This document shows positions 11,855 to 23,217 of a DNA stretch of 64,000 bases, in pieces. The DNA is taken from the NCBI GenBank assembly GCA_029532415.1, contig JAQOTA010000038.1, positions 1 through 64,000 on the forward strand. The letters are read 5' to 3'. Position 1 is the stretch's first letter; the number at the start of each line of letters is the position of its first letter. Below the pieces are notes generated by a model. That model worked only from the letters and a program-made list of their open reading frames with translations. It was not told the DNA's origin and did no database searches. The DNA is from Marasmius tenuissimus. Lineage: Eukaryota; Basidiomycota; Agaricomycetes; Agaricales; Marasmiaceae. A program made the position numbers and the translations under genes.

Positions 11855-13465
11855 ATGTACCTCGTTGTACCATATTGGACCGCGGAATTCTCACTCTATA
11901 GCAGGAAATCATCGCATAGGGCCTTTCGCATGGACGTCGTTCGTCTGACCGATATTGAGGATGACGAAAAGGGACCGCCATCTAATGAGATCGGGAAGAC
12001 TACTGCCACCACGGTCCGATTTTCTGCACGCTCCATTGGATCGCATATCCATACCGCCGTGACACCACCCATCGATCAATTTCTGCCTGATGATCTACTT
12101 GCTCTTATCTTTCGCACCTGCGTTGACACAGATATAACAGACTGTCAACCCAATCGTTCTGCAGAGCGAAAGGTCACCTACCCCGGAAAGCTTTCGCCTT
12201 GGGTTTTGGCACAAGTGTGCCGAAGATGGAGATACCTAACGCTGGAATTATCCCAGCTTTGGAACGTTGTCGATGTTAATTCCACAGACGGGAATGAATC
12301 ACCCAGTTCGCCTCTTGGCGAGTTGGTCTTCCTGCAGTTGAAGCGAGCCAGAGATCAGCCTCTTTCGGTGAGGTACAATGCCGGAGGCTTGTCAAAGGGA
12401 TTACGATCCGTTCATGATCTCTCCGTGTTGGTCACACTTCTTTCCCGGAGCTCTCAGTGGAGTACAGCCACGATTTCCATACACACTTCGGGATTGTTAC
12501 GTCTGTCCTCCCAGTACATCGGAAGCTTCAACCTCTTAACCGCTCTTCACCTCCATCTACTTTCCGAGAACCTCTCTGAAGGTCAATTAGGATCTATCGT
12601 GAAGGTCTTTCGTTCTGCCCCCAAATTACGCTCGCTCACCACTACCGGATTCGTCATCATCCTCCACCACGTTGCTCTAGACCTTCCGTTCGAGCGGATC
12701 GTCGATTTCACCAGCAAAGATTACGATACCACGCCCGTTCTACTTTCTTACCATGGCCATTACCACTTCCTACAGAAATTGCCCAATCTCGAGACTTGCA
12801 TGATCGATACGCCCTACTCGTTCAATGCACACGACCTACCGCCATCCGTAGTACCTCGCTTTACTCTCGCCCACCTACACACACTCGTCCTGAGAAACTT
12901 TCTCCGTGGATCATCTCACATCGATGTGGTCCTAAACTGGCTTACCCTTCCCGTATTGCGCATCTTGAGATTCCCATCCGGGTTCGAAAGCTCCGCCGCT
13001 CTGATCGAGCTTCTTGAACGTTCCGAGTGTTCCCTAGAGGAACTCCATCTCAAATTCGGTCATGTACACGAAGGGGCCTTATTTCGACTATTCGACGCCC
13101 CATGCATGCAAAACCTGCGGGTCTTGAGTATAGGCGGCTACCGATGGGGACATGGCCGCACCGTCGACAATGACATTTTCCGACCTCTCACACTCGTTAA
13201 ACCCCCAAGCGCTATTTACCGACTTCCCAAACTGCGAGCGCTGGAGTTGTGCGACTCTGATGCTTGGACGATAGCGAGTATGCTTGACATGTTGGAATCT
13301 AGATGGGACACCGGGAACGTGTTTCCCGGCACGGTAGAGAAGTTGTGGAGACTGACGATCCGGAATTCTGGAATGAAGGTTTCGCTCAACCAAGAAGAGA
13401 AGAGGAGGATTGAAAAGCTGCGGGACGGGGGAACGTTTTTCGAATGGAATGAGAATCCCCGTTAG
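11855..13465 (+). CDS. F-box-like protein, a different family
   Basis: One uninterrupted frame of 536 residues, unusual among the intron-rich neighbours. An F-box-like motif starts near residue 73 (Phe-Leu-Pro-Asp-Asp-Leu-Leu-Ala-Leu-Ile-Phe), continues to Leu-Ala-Gln-Val-Cys-Arg-Arg-Trp-Arg, and ends at Leu-Trp. The rest is rich in leucine at regular spacing and resembles the degenerate repeats of Agaricomycete F-box proteins. An in-frame Met at 11930 would drop a 25-residue N-terminal extension and may be the true start. The family is only distantly similar to the four Leu-Pro-Pro-Glu paralogues elsewhere here. Expected role: substrate adaptor of an SCF-type ubiquitin ligase; substrate unknown. 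Confidence 0.85.
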   Translation: MYLVVPYWTAEFSLYSRKSSHRAFRMDVVRLTDIEDDEKGPPSNEIGKTTATTVRFSARSIGSHIHTAVTPPIDQFLPDDLLALIFRTCVDTDITDCQPNRSAERKVTYPGKLSPWVLAQVCRRWRYLTLELSQLWNVVDVNSTDGNESPSSPLGELVFLQLKRARDQPLSVRYNAGGLSKGLRSVHDLSVLVTLLSRSSQWSTATISIHTSGLLRLSSQYIGSFNLLTALHLHLLSENLSEGQLGSIVKVFRSAPKLRSLTTTGFVIILHHVALDLPFERIVDFTSKDYDTTPVLLSYHGHYHFLQKLPNLETCMIDTPYSFNAHDLPPSVVPRFTLAHLHTLVLRNFLRGSSHIDVVLNWLTLPVLRILRFPSGFESSAALIELLERSECSLEELHLKFGHVHEGALFRLFDAPCMQNLRVLSIGGYRWGHGRTVDNDIFRPLTLVKPPSAIYRLPKLRALELCDSDAWTIASMLDMLESRWDTGNVFPGTVEKLWRLTIRNSGMKVSLNQEEKRRIEKLRDGGTFFEWNENPR

Positions 13466-13773
13466 GAGTACGCTCGAAAGGCAGAGTTTTGGGTCGTATA
13501 GATTGTAACCGAGCTATTCCCTTTGTGACTGATAAATTCCAGTTGGTCGTACTTACCACCCTGACGAAACCCTCATTTTTAAGAGCCACAGTTATAGAAG
13601 ACATGAGAGGTCAAGGTCGCAAAGGCTTCCAATGCCTCCTTATGTGCGGCTTTGGCAGCTCCAGTCATCATGATGCTACGTGCACGATATACAGATGGCA
13701 GATTGGACTTATATACATACTTGGTACATGGCACATATATCCTTCGTTATTTTCCTTGATGGCTCTCGATCCA

Positions 13774-14689
13774 CTAGAACATCATTTGATGTCTCAAATT
13801 GGCGCCCATTTCATTCATTTTTCGTTCCACCCACTCATCTAGACCTTTTTCTCCGAAGAGGTCATCTGTGCTTCGACCGCCCTGCTCTGAAACCCAAGCC
13901 GAAAGGTCATCCTTGGACATCGACTCGATGTTGGTCAAAATTTCTTCCTCGCGGTTAAGAGTGGCGTCTTTAGGCTGCATTGAACGTGCTTTCTCCAAGT
14001 CACGACGCGCTTCTTCAAGCTTTCCAAGATAACGAAGTGCCTGAGAACGTCGAAAGTACGCTTTTGCTACATTGTGGTTGTCTTCTACGCAGGAAGACGC
14101 GTCCTTCACAGCAGTTGTGTACAGCTTAAGCTCTTTCAAGAGATAAAATCAACATGTCTTCCGTGCCTGACCAAAGAATTGACTCACGAAGTGCCGCGGC
14201 TGCCCTATTTAGCCTATACAACGGTTCATGCTGGCTGATCTCCATGCAAGTGCTGTACATCAAGAACGCGTCCTTGAAGTCTCCTTTTCTGAATGCTGCA
14301 TTCGCTTCGTCCTTCAATTTTGCGGATTTCGCGTCCGCTTCAGCCCATTCCCGTTTCTCGCGCATAGCCCGCTCCTGCATGGTTTCTCCACGACGTTTGG
14401 CGTCTTCCATATCAGCTTTCATCATTTCCATGAAGCTTTTCATCTTGGAAGGGTCTTTCATCATGTCAGAGAGTACGCTGGCTGGGCCTGTCCCTGCATC
14501 AAGACGAGCTGCAGGGCCTTCGTCGCCGAGATTGAAAGATGCTGGATAGATCGGATAGTACGGATAATGTGATCAGATTGCGTCGACAATCAGATCTGAA
14601 GGCACGAAGTACTGTAGTGCCAACTCACCAGGGTCATATGGATTCAAAGGGTCACCAGCCTTGAACTTGGTTGTCGTAGAGCCTGACAT
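13774..14689 (-). CDS. TPR co-chaperone-like protein
   Basis: Three exons (14629-14689, 14188-14541, 13774-14132) join in phase to 257 residues. A basic helical segment (Met-Lys-Asp-Pro-Ser-Lys-Met, then a Lys/Arg/Glu-rich coil) precedes three tetratricopeptide-like repeats. The repeats show the classic Ala-Asn-Ala-Ala-Phe-Arg-Lys-Gly-Asp-Phe, Tyr-Arg-Leu-Asn-Arg-Ala-Ala-Ala and Ala-Tyr-Phe-Arg-Arg-x-Gln-Ala-Leu signatures. Such arrays dock the C-terminal EEVD peptide of Hsp70 or Hsp90, so a cytosolic co-chaperone role is likely. The acidic tail ends in Asp-Glu-Trp-Val-Glu-Arg. It is convergent with the F-box-like gene, with about 300 bases between them holding no other gene. The exact orthologue is uncertain. 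Confidence 0.87.
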
Positions 14690-15208
14690 GGAAGTGGGAG
14701 AGGAAAGAAAAGCGTGTTCGGGTTTTGCCGAGCCGGGTCCGAGATGCTGGTGGCACCTGATCAATCCAAGCTGTGGCGTGGGAGGCGAAATGACGGCCTT
14801 CATGATGCTTTCCAAGTAGGCGGAGGGGTCTCGAACCCTCTTCCGGTAGATCAAAGCCCACTCATGAGTAAATTGGCAGGGAACAGGTTTCTGGACCAGC
14901 CTTCTTGCTTTATGATGTTGCCATCTGTTCTTCCTTCTCTATCGCGAATTATAACAAATGGCAGCAACAGTAACTGTTAACAATTGTCAATCCTTCTAAG
15001 GCTGTCGATGTCTTCAGCAGAGTTACCATCAATGGACTTGAGCTAGTATGACGTCTAAGCAAACCATTGTTTGACCTGGTCGATTCGCGGTCGCCCACTT
15101 TATCACTACTGAATGCATATATCTCTAGCTATGGTCTGTAGAATCTATTATCCGGTACACAATCTATTCCTGTATCGCTCTAGCTTTCCAGTGCCGTCTT
15201 CTAAATCT
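14690..15208. other. intergenic, no gene seen
   Basis: Promoter side of the TPR gene and downstream side of the second regulator. A stretch at 14810-14860 resembles part of a tRNA T-arm (ggttcgag on the minus strand), but its stem does not pair and no D or anticodon arm is present. Confidence 0.4.
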
Positions 15209-17370
15209 TCAAAAAATTCCAGCGGTCGCAAGAATGCGGTGAGCCTCGGCAACCTGAACTTCTGCAATCAGGAGGCCTCAGTGACTGTTAAAAGTCAACA
15301 AAGAAGCGCTTATTACTCATCAATGGGCAACACGAAGACAGACTGCACATCGCGTCCAATAACTTCTTCATTTCGCCCTTTGAGACCTCAGACTCGTTGA
15401 AGACATGAGAGGAAGACAATGAAGTAGGGCTGGCTGTGCGATGCTCCTCGAAGAGGGACTGGAGGGCTATCATGGCCAGAGGCTGGGACAGACAGGACGC
15501 CTTCAATTCGAGTGTGAGCGTCCTTCAACAGAGAGCTTACCGCAATAATGGGATCAATCACAGCGGAGTCGGTGGGACGTTCTTGCCGGACTGAGGCAAG
15601 AGTCCCAACGGCTCGAACAATACTCCGAGCGGAGTTGGTCACCAACCCTCTACTTTGAATTTGCTGGTTGGCAAAATTCTCGTGTAATCGGATGCAAGCG
15701 GCATCAAGCAACATAGAGATAGTGCCAAACTTTGGGCTTGGCCGGGAATCCGACTGGTATTGAGAATTGAGGTGAGCGATTTGCCGAGAGAGGCGTTGAA
15801 TCGACGAGCCAAGGGATAGGAATTGGATATTGGACCTCTGGGCCTCGGAGGAACGGGATCTAATATCTGAGTCTTCATCTCAGCCACGAGCAGCGACACA
15901 AATAGCATAAGCGGACGTACTGTTCCAATGCGCAGATCCAATGTTTGTTGACCGGTCGAGTAAAATCGAAGCCTTCGCATGGAGCGCTGATAGTGAATGA
16001 GGTCCATCGTCTATTCCGGCCAGGAACCGTTGGACGGTGTAGCTTCCCACCAGGTTGGGCGGGATTCCGTTCTGCAAGTAAGCGACTGCTCAATTATGAG
16101 TCTCCTGAGAAGGCAGACGGAGGAATACCCACCCTAACATACACCTCCATATTCTCCGGCCATGGCACGTCTATCCTGAGCCCAGGTTCGTCGGTATAGA
16201 TTAGGTTCGACGGAGACCTATCGGCGGATGTCCAGCAGTTGTTTAGAATAACGACGGACCAGAAAGCGTGAATTCCTTCGGCCTGGTCAATCGCAGTCAA
16301 CGCAGGAGGAACCAGAGAACCTCGGGAGATTGGACTTTTCTCGGTGGAACGGATGGTGTGCAGCCTCGCTCCTGTCGCAAGGGAAAGAGCCTTTGTCATG
16401 TGGTACCTTCCTTCGAGAACTCGAGAGTTCGAAAAGAGGTAGTTTGAGAGGAGGACTTCAGCCTGGATGAGGTGAAAGATCTGGGACGAGAGGTATTAAA
16501 AACCATGTCACAGGGCAATGTCTGTTAACAATACTGACTGATATACCGCCCGAGTACTCTCCCAGGGCGCCAGAGACACTTCGAAGAGCGGCCACCACTA
16601 GCTGCGGTTCGCAATCTTCTCGCGAAAGGTGAGCCCCCCAAAGGTGAATGGTATTAAGCAGCGCATCTGTGGCTCCTTCCTGGGCTGATCCCGAGGCTAG
16701 GATGGCCATGACGCGATTTACTTCTAAGAAAAATGGTAATTCGCCCACATGTTGCAGGAATTTTTGCGACCTGGAAACCGTGAAAACGTGAATTTGGGCG
16801 TTATGGGATAGAGACTCACAGTTGCCTTCGTAATTCGTGCGGTAGAAAGGTCCCGGAGCCCTGATTTACATGCGTCATTGACAAGCTTTGGCAGGGATGC
16901 AAAAGGTAAGTTCACCTCTGGAGTTGCATATTCTTTCGCCGCGTGAGAGTCATGAGGAAAACCAGCAGAGCTCGACGCGTGAGCGGATGGTGAGCGAGCT
17001 TCGAGCTCCGCCACTCGTTCTTGAAGTATGGCTATCCGTTCTTCCAACAGCTGAGATTGGGTTGTTCCCGAATTAGAGTACTCGCAGTCGTTGAATTGCA
17101 CCGAGTGCTGACAAGGGGTGCATGAGGGACGTATACCATCGCATCTCTGCATCACGCGAGGTAGAAGTTGTGGTGAGTAAAGTAAAGACCGACGAAGGAG
17201 GCTTTTTGCTAGATCACTTACGATTTTGCGCTTTCTAAAAGGAAGCAAGGTCAGTGATTGAGAAGCAAAGAAGTTGAAGACAACTGAGAGATAGCTCACC
17301 TACAATTGGTACATGCGCCACCTTTGGGGATGGAGAGGAGGGTCGTTTCTTGTTCGCGGCGATGGCTCAT
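15209..17370 (-). CDS. Zn(II)2Cys6 transcription factor, copy 2
   Basis: Full-length paralogue of the gene at 9173-11362, in the opposite orientation. It has the same order of parts: basic leader, zinc cluster split by introns around a 13-nt exon (Lys-Arg-Lys-Ile again), coiled coil, then the middle homology region. All intron positions I could compare are shared. These include the exon reading Glu-Leu-Arg-Arg-Gln-Leu-Ser-Gln-Lys-Phe near 16770-16870 and the last short exon ending in Ala-Glu-Ala-His-Arg-Ile-Leu (stop 15209-15211). No disabling change was found, so it should be functional. Likely nuclear, binding CGG-type sites as a dimer. The pair brackets the F-box-like and TPR genes. Confidence 0.9.
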
Positions 17371-18689
17371 GCCTATGCTATTTTTTTCACGCTCAATGGG
17401 CTCGGTCAACTCCCTTCTTCGCCTCCCGAGTTTCGTAGCAATAGGTCAAGCCGATGTCGTTCAATATATACCCTCGACGAGTTCATTACCTCTTGCCTAG
17501 ATGTTGTACCCGGTCCGGGTAATTCTTGTCGTGCTCCTTCTATAAAAGGTTGATGGAGACACATACTCCCCTCAGAGTCTGTGGTCGTAGAGTCTGAACA
17601 TGCGAGGTTGACGGAAAAGACGATAACTTCCGCTGTAAAGTGAGTAAGGATCCGTATTCGATTAGTGACTGTCCCCTCCGGTTGTATGGATTTGCACGTC
17701 ATAGGTGCTGTACCAAGCATACACATTTGGCAAGTCCTTCCTGACGTCCCCTGCAACTGTTCAGAAACGGGCTGAGGCGGGATGGTGGGGATTTAATATG
17801 ATATATGACCGTCGGGCCTATAGCTACGATTTCTCCGGAACCTTGAAGTTCGTGGGGCCGGAACTTTGTTAGGACTCCGGGAGGTTTGAAAGTACGCAAC
17901 GACGGCAAACTAAGACCGTGGAGTCCGACATCCCTAGCATGTTCATCTGCTAACAGCGACTGAGACTCGATACCTTTAAGATGGTCGGTATGGTCCAGTG
18001 GTGCGCTGTCACGCAGGAGTCAAGAATCAGTTCGTAGATGAATGTTTGAAACCTCTATAATCAGACTATATTATTCATCGCTGGTTCGACAGGAGTTTTC
18101 GCGCGGCTGGGGAAGGTTGTATCACGGACACTTCGGGGAGGAACGACGCGCTCGTCAAGAGTCTCGATGACGGAGGCCGAGCTAGGCCGAGTCGACCGCA
18201 ATCAGTCAATCCGAGTGCCGTCTGGTGTTCAGGCTGCGCAAAAATAAGATTTAGGGATCAGCATTGTCGCAGCGTAGTTCATCAAACTGTGGGGCGAAGG
18301 TGGGCGAATTCTAGATAAGTGGTAATTTCCGAGTGCCAAGAAACACGCCACGGACCTAGAGCTTGGCACCCGGCAAGTCTCATCTCCGATGATATTCCGG
18401 CTCTGCACTCAGTAAAACTAGAGACCAACGAGCGTGGTGTGTGCCTTAGTGGCGTAGGTTTCTACAATGAGGGCGTGGGCATTGAACGTCGAAGACGACG
18501 CTGGCCGCCACTCACTCATCAGATCGATCCTGGCAGTATATTCTCGATCAGTTGGATGCTAGGAATCAGAAAGATCTTACAGTGGCCGTTGTGAGACGCA
18601 TTGTCAAAGAAGTTGAAGGACGCTTGTAGAGATCCATATGATCGGAGAGTGTCCTGATCTGAAAATTATTCGAGTAATCTCATCGTAGA
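17371..18689. other. upstream region of copy 2, partly duplicated
   Basis: No gene supported. The part at about 17400-17760 is recognisably related to 19130-19424 (shared blocks such as gacgataacttccgctgta against gaccacagcttccgctctg). So the promoter and leader side of the regulator was duplicated together with the ruined copy at 18690-19037. The stretch 17910-18690 shows nothing identifiable. Confidence 0.45.
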
Positions 18690-19037
18690 GGGCGGAAACC
18701 AACACGTCGGCAGAGAAAAGTCGTGGCTCGAATTCCGCTACCCGCTCCTTGAGCACAGTAATCCGCTCCTCCAAAAGCTAAGACTGCGGCATTCCAGAGT
18801 CGGCAGAGTCGCATTCATTGAATTACAGTAACTTTGGGCATGTGCGCATGCGGGACGTACACCATCGCATTTCTGTACTGTCCAAGTCACGGCAATCTCT
18901 ACAAACATGTAAAGGGGGCATGAGCAATGAGACAGCCTCGAGGAGGGCTGAGTTATACCTTGAGTGCAGATGACAGATGTGCTGCTTTCAGAACCGTTCA
19001 AGAAGACGGCGATTTCTTGTCGTCGGCAGCTCCCCAT
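18690..19037 (-). pseudogene. ruined third copy of the Zn2Cys6 regulator
   Basis: On the minus strand the N-terminal exons of the regulator family are still visible: an ATG with Arg-Arg-Gln codons, Lys-Cys-Asp-Gly-Val-Arg-Pro-Ala-Cys, and the coiled-coil start Leu-Leu-Glu-Glu-Arg-Ile. The zinc-cluster cysteine after Ala-Cys is replaced (Cys-Thr-Pro-Cys in the paralogues, Cys-Ala-His-Ala here). A stop codon sits just before Leu-Leu-Glu-Glu-Arg, and the frame shifts between the two blocks. No middle homology region follows. It lies directly upstream of copy 2 in the same direction, so a tandem duplicate that decayed is the simplest reading. Confidence 0.75.
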
Positions 19038-19526
19038 CCTGTCTCTTGTGCTATGTCTTGTTCGTTGGAGTCGAATCCTTCTGTCTGCATCCCTTTGAGG
19101 CTTCTAGATGAGCAAGAGAGCTCAGGACATCAGCTATATGCGTTTGATACCATGAATTGGTTCCGACCCGTACATTGGATCGACCCAACCCGCCGTGGCT
19201 GTCTTCCTTGTTCCCGACCGTCCATGCAAGCTACAGGACGTACGGAATTTCCGCGAGGGTGGTGGCATGGAGCCCAGAGAGGCGAGAATAACAAAAAAGA
19301 CCACAGCTTCCGCTCTGTTGTTAGTAAAGGCCCTAATCCGAGGTGTAGCTTGATCACAACAACCGGGCTGAAAACCTGCAATGCATCTCTCCGCCTCCGT
19401 TCGAAGTTGGTCTTGACTGTACATGACTCTGGTATAAGCTTATAGCTATCTAGTATGTCGAGGTCAAATCACTGCCACAAAGGTTGGTTTGAGGCTCGAC
19501 CTGACGATATTAGCCCGGCCTTGCAA
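19038..19526. other. intergenic, duplicated upstream segment
   Basis: Holds the second copy (about 19130-19424) of the region found upstream of the intact regulator copy 2 at 17400-17760. No independent gene seen. Confidence 0.4.
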
Positions 19527-19534
19527 CCAGCTGG

Positions 19535-20135
19535 TAGTGATGTGCGGGCTCGGGCTTGAGCCCTAGAAAGCCCAAGCCTAGTCCGGAGCTTGAAAAGCCC
19601 AGCCCAGCCCTGGCAGAGGGCTTTGAGGGGCTTAGGGCTCGGGCTTGAGATTCTATAAGCCCAAGGCTTGGGCTCAGGCCCTCAGCCTCCCCATCTGCAA
19701 GTGAGATGCGGTTGTGTATGTCCGACTCTGTCGGATATTCTGCTCATTCTGCTGTTATCAACTCTTGCAGAGACTGATAGTTAGTGGCCCATTTGTTTTT
19801 TGCTGAGGTTGGTACTCACTAAATACTCACTGACTAGTGTCTTCTTGCCGTCAAATTGGGCACACATGCAATTTGTACCTTGGTGGTGGTCCAATCCACG
19901 TACCACTGACTGGTAGGAGGCTTCCCGGGCTAACTGGTATACAATCTAACAGGTCGACTCTTGGTTGTGCAACCACTATGTACATTGATACCCAAGCCCC
20001 GGCCCAGGCCCGAGCCCTAGGGCTTCGACCTTGGGCTTAGGCTCAAGGCTCGGGCTTCAATTTTGGTGAGCCCGAGCCCCTTCAGCCGAGCCCAAGCCCG
20101 AGGCTTTGAGCCGAGCCCGAGCCTGCGCACCACTG
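19535..20135. mobile_element. non-autonomous hAT-type element (MITE)
   Basis: About 600 bp bounded by inverted ends: TAGTGATGTGCGGGCTCGGG on the left, and CACTG preceded by the complement of CAGTGGTGCGCAGGCTCGGG on the right. Both ends are filled with GGGCTCGGGCT-like subterminal repeats in opposite sense. The flanks read ccagctgg and gcagctgg, an 8-bp target duplication with one mismatch, which fits the hAT superfamily (8-bp duplications, C/TAGNG termini). The interior carries no transposase frame, so a transposase elsewhere in the genome would be needed. Confidence 0.8.
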
Positions 20136-20143
20136 GCAGCTGG

Positions 20144-21673
20144 ATATTGGATCACCAGTCACGACTCACCAAGCGAGATTCAACATCTCAGATTCGCTTC
20201 AAACCCGACTGAAAGTATACAGGATACTGAGCCACACGCGGCCCATAGTCTTCGCGAGGCCGGTACATCCTTCCAAATTCTGACGGCCATTTGGAAAGTC
20301 GAGCTAGATGAGATGATGGAGTGGAGGACAGAATTGGCCTGTGCCTGGCAGGCCGAAGCTCACGGTTTCGCCGGTTGCCGCTGGCACTGAGCGCTGAGTC
20401 AGCATATGAGCGCTTGAGCCGGACCACCACCAGCCAATTGCACCCCCTCCCCGTCGGACAACTCCTTGTAGTTGTATGTTGTCATTTCAATCATTTCAGC
20501 GACCTTCTGTCTATCCAAATACCTCTCACAGTGCCAAAGAAGTGACAAATGAAGCTGACTCGACTTCTGACTTGTGAATTTAATAGCGCATAATTTTTAC
20601 AATTCTTGTCTAATGGCCGAAATAAAACCAGGTTCTGGATTTTCTAGTGTTGGCTATCATTATTGGCCGAGTCTCAGTGCGCCAAAAATTCATGACTGTC
20701 TATGTCAACTTCCAACTTCCGCTCAAAGTTTGAAACAAATACATCGTTTGGAAGTCAGGCAAATCGAAGCTGAAGCATTTAGGCCTGTAAGGCTGGCTGG
20801 ACCTGGGTTGGTAACAGGGATACAAGTTGAGTACATTATATATCCCTCTTGTTCATTTTTGTGAATATACGTCACGAGCGTTTCCCAACGGAGTTGTACA
20901 GAGTTGTCCGGTACACTCAAACTGAACCCACTTTCAGCGGCCAGTCTAGCTATTGTTGGCAAGCCGCCTTGAAAGCTCCATATTGATAGATCGATCCTCT
21001 CGTTGTCTTCCACGAATCAGAGCAGGTGCCATCGGCGCCTCAAGTATCTGTATCCGCATTCCCTGACTTGACTTGCTAAGTACTCCTCTAACGCTACTGG
21101 AGTTCGAATCACGAAATCACAATTTAGCCTTTAAGACTCCTACTTGTAATAAATTCTGGCGAGGTACGTGTCTCAGACCTGGTTGCCCCATATTTTGATC
21201 TCAGTCTGGTCCTGTAGATAGTTTAATGAGGCAACCTTACTCTGTCGAGCACCGCCCCGCAAACTTGAAACTTCTCCCAAGTATCATAGCCTCTCCTACC
21301 ACTAGTGCAAAAGAATTGGTAAGAAAGCTTGCGGGTTGATGCAAGTAGCGGGAACTTAATTAGCGTGTTTCGAGGCCCCAAAAATCACCGTCACCAGGTC
21401 GACGCAAAAGTGGCGTCGATGTTTCCGTCTCTGGCCCGTTGCTATTCAGTTTCTCCTCTAGAAATATGAATGATCAAGCGCAGGATTCGCTACTCCCGTC
21501 GTCGCGGATCGTCGCAGATCCTCTCCTCGAGATCTCTTGTCTCTGTTTTCCCCGGGTACAAATCCCAAACGTCGAGTTCCATTCAACACTAACTCCGAAC
21601 TCATTTTCTTCTCCCTTTCTTATCCGACCATCTCGTGGTCGTTGCATACCGACAACCCTTTCTCCACCTCGCG
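20144..21673. other. long intergenic, no gene seen
   Basis: About 1.5 kb between the hAT element and the membrane-protein gene. Short frames on both strands lack splice support or family resemblance. The last 200 bases are CT-rich and contain the likely promoter and leader of the gene starting at 21674. Confidence 0.45.
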
Positions 21674-23217
21674 ATGTCTTTCAATACTGGCACCTACGGC
21701 AACGTGCCTGACACTCCCAGCCCCCGTTCGAACGCCGACCTCGAGCTCCTATACCGACCCATGGGGTCCCCGGTTCGGAGTGCTGATCTGTTCAGTAAAG
21801 AGCATCGAAATAGTGTTGTGAAAGAGGACGAGACGATCAATCAGAGAGGCAAGAGGAAGCCGAATCCGTTGGCATTTTTGTACTTCTCCCTTAGTAGGAT
21901 GTTCGGGTTTCGGGAGAAGTTCAGCTTGGGATTGAGTACGCTCTTACCCTCTTCGTCCACATTTTGGATTCGCTGATCTTGATCGTTATTCCTGGTAGTG
22001 TCTGTCTTTGGAGGTGCTCTTCTCGCGTTTTGCCTGGCAAAGAGTATGATGTTAGACGAGAAGAAGAGGTCGGAGTTGACATCTGCCGGTAAACCCTGCT
22101 CATTTGAGCCGTACAAACTTCATTGCTCATACCTCATTCTCTTTATTGCAGGAGATATGTTTTGGTTCAGAAGCAAACCGTACAAAGCGAGCTATGCTAT
22201 TCATATCATTCTCAGTACCCGTGAGCAAAGCTTTCTGTGATCCTGATTCATGTCACTGACGGCGTCCTTCTGCAGTCGGTGGTATATGTGTTGGGCTACA
22301 GTTCCTTCCCACTATTCGCAGGGTATGCTCATTGGCTTTGTAACGGCTTGGAAATTTGATCATGACTCTTTCGTTTGGCATAGAACCGCATGTGGTTGCA
22401 TCGTCTCAACGGTTAGTGTACCGCTTGAAACTTGTTCTGCCGATGACTCATTATTCTCGTTGCTTCAGGAACCTTTTGTCTTGTCACCGTCATTATCTCA
22501 AATATTGGTGGCTGCATCGTCGCTCGTCGCTCTTTCGGCGGAGAGCTCAATGTTCAATCGGCGTACTACACGATTGGAATCATATCCACAGTCGCAATGT
22601 GTGCTGGGTTCTGGTACGCGAGGAAGGATACGAGAAAACATCGGAGGTGGATGATGAGGGGCGTCGTCTACTTTTCGATCGTGGTCACCACACTACTCAT
22701 CAAGTTGGCTGCTAATGCCATCATCCCGAGGATTGGGTCGTATTACTCGGTGCGTCATTCATTTTTGGGAAGCCCAGGCGAGCGATAGTTACTGATTTTG
22801 TGGATGCCTAGGTGTGGCGATGTGATGAGATCCTCTTTGTGTTGAGGGATATTGCATCAGTTTCAAAACTCTTCCCTCGGTGCCCCGTATCTACTTCAGA
22901 CACTGGGGTTCTGAACCTAACGAGCCCGGCAACGAGCGTTTCCGTCCGATGCACGATGTACGACGAATTTGGGAAAGCCTTGGGGAAGTCCGCGTGTGGT
23001 CGTGCCACGCAAGGGATGGCGTTATGGATAGGGACGCTCCTCCACGTTATCGGGGTCGAGATATATGTACGTGCTTTTTGTTTCTATCCCTCTTTCCAAC
23101 GTTGATGTGAATACGGTTGGGCAGCTTCAAAGCACAGAACGTGCCAACGTTGAGAAGGTTGATTACACGCTGCAGCCGAAGCAGTCAAACCATTTGGCGA
23201 TGTCGGGATTCCTCTGA
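21674..23217 (+). CDS. DUF2306-like multi-pass membrane protein
   Basis: Eight exons close in phase to an integral membrane protein of about 370 residues. A charged cytosolic N-terminus of some 75 residues precedes several hydrophobic segments: Gly-Gly-Ala-Leu-Leu-Ala-Phe, Val-Gly-Gly-Ile-Cys-Val-Gly, Phe-Cys-Leu-Val-Thr-Val-Ile and Met-Ala-Leu-Trp-Ile-Gly. The His-Arg-Leu-Asn-Gly and Lys-His-Arg-Arg-Trp-Met-Met-Arg motifs between helices are typical of the DUF2306 family of predicted membrane proteins, whose function is unknown. The last two exons (22812-23066 and 23125-23217) have a truncated second copy at 26491-26819. The assignment is from motif memory. Confidence 0.8.

Noticed and set aside
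14800..14860. Possible tRNA on the minus strand around ggttcgag
   Set aside because: The T stem does not pair and no matching acceptor strand lies at the right distance.
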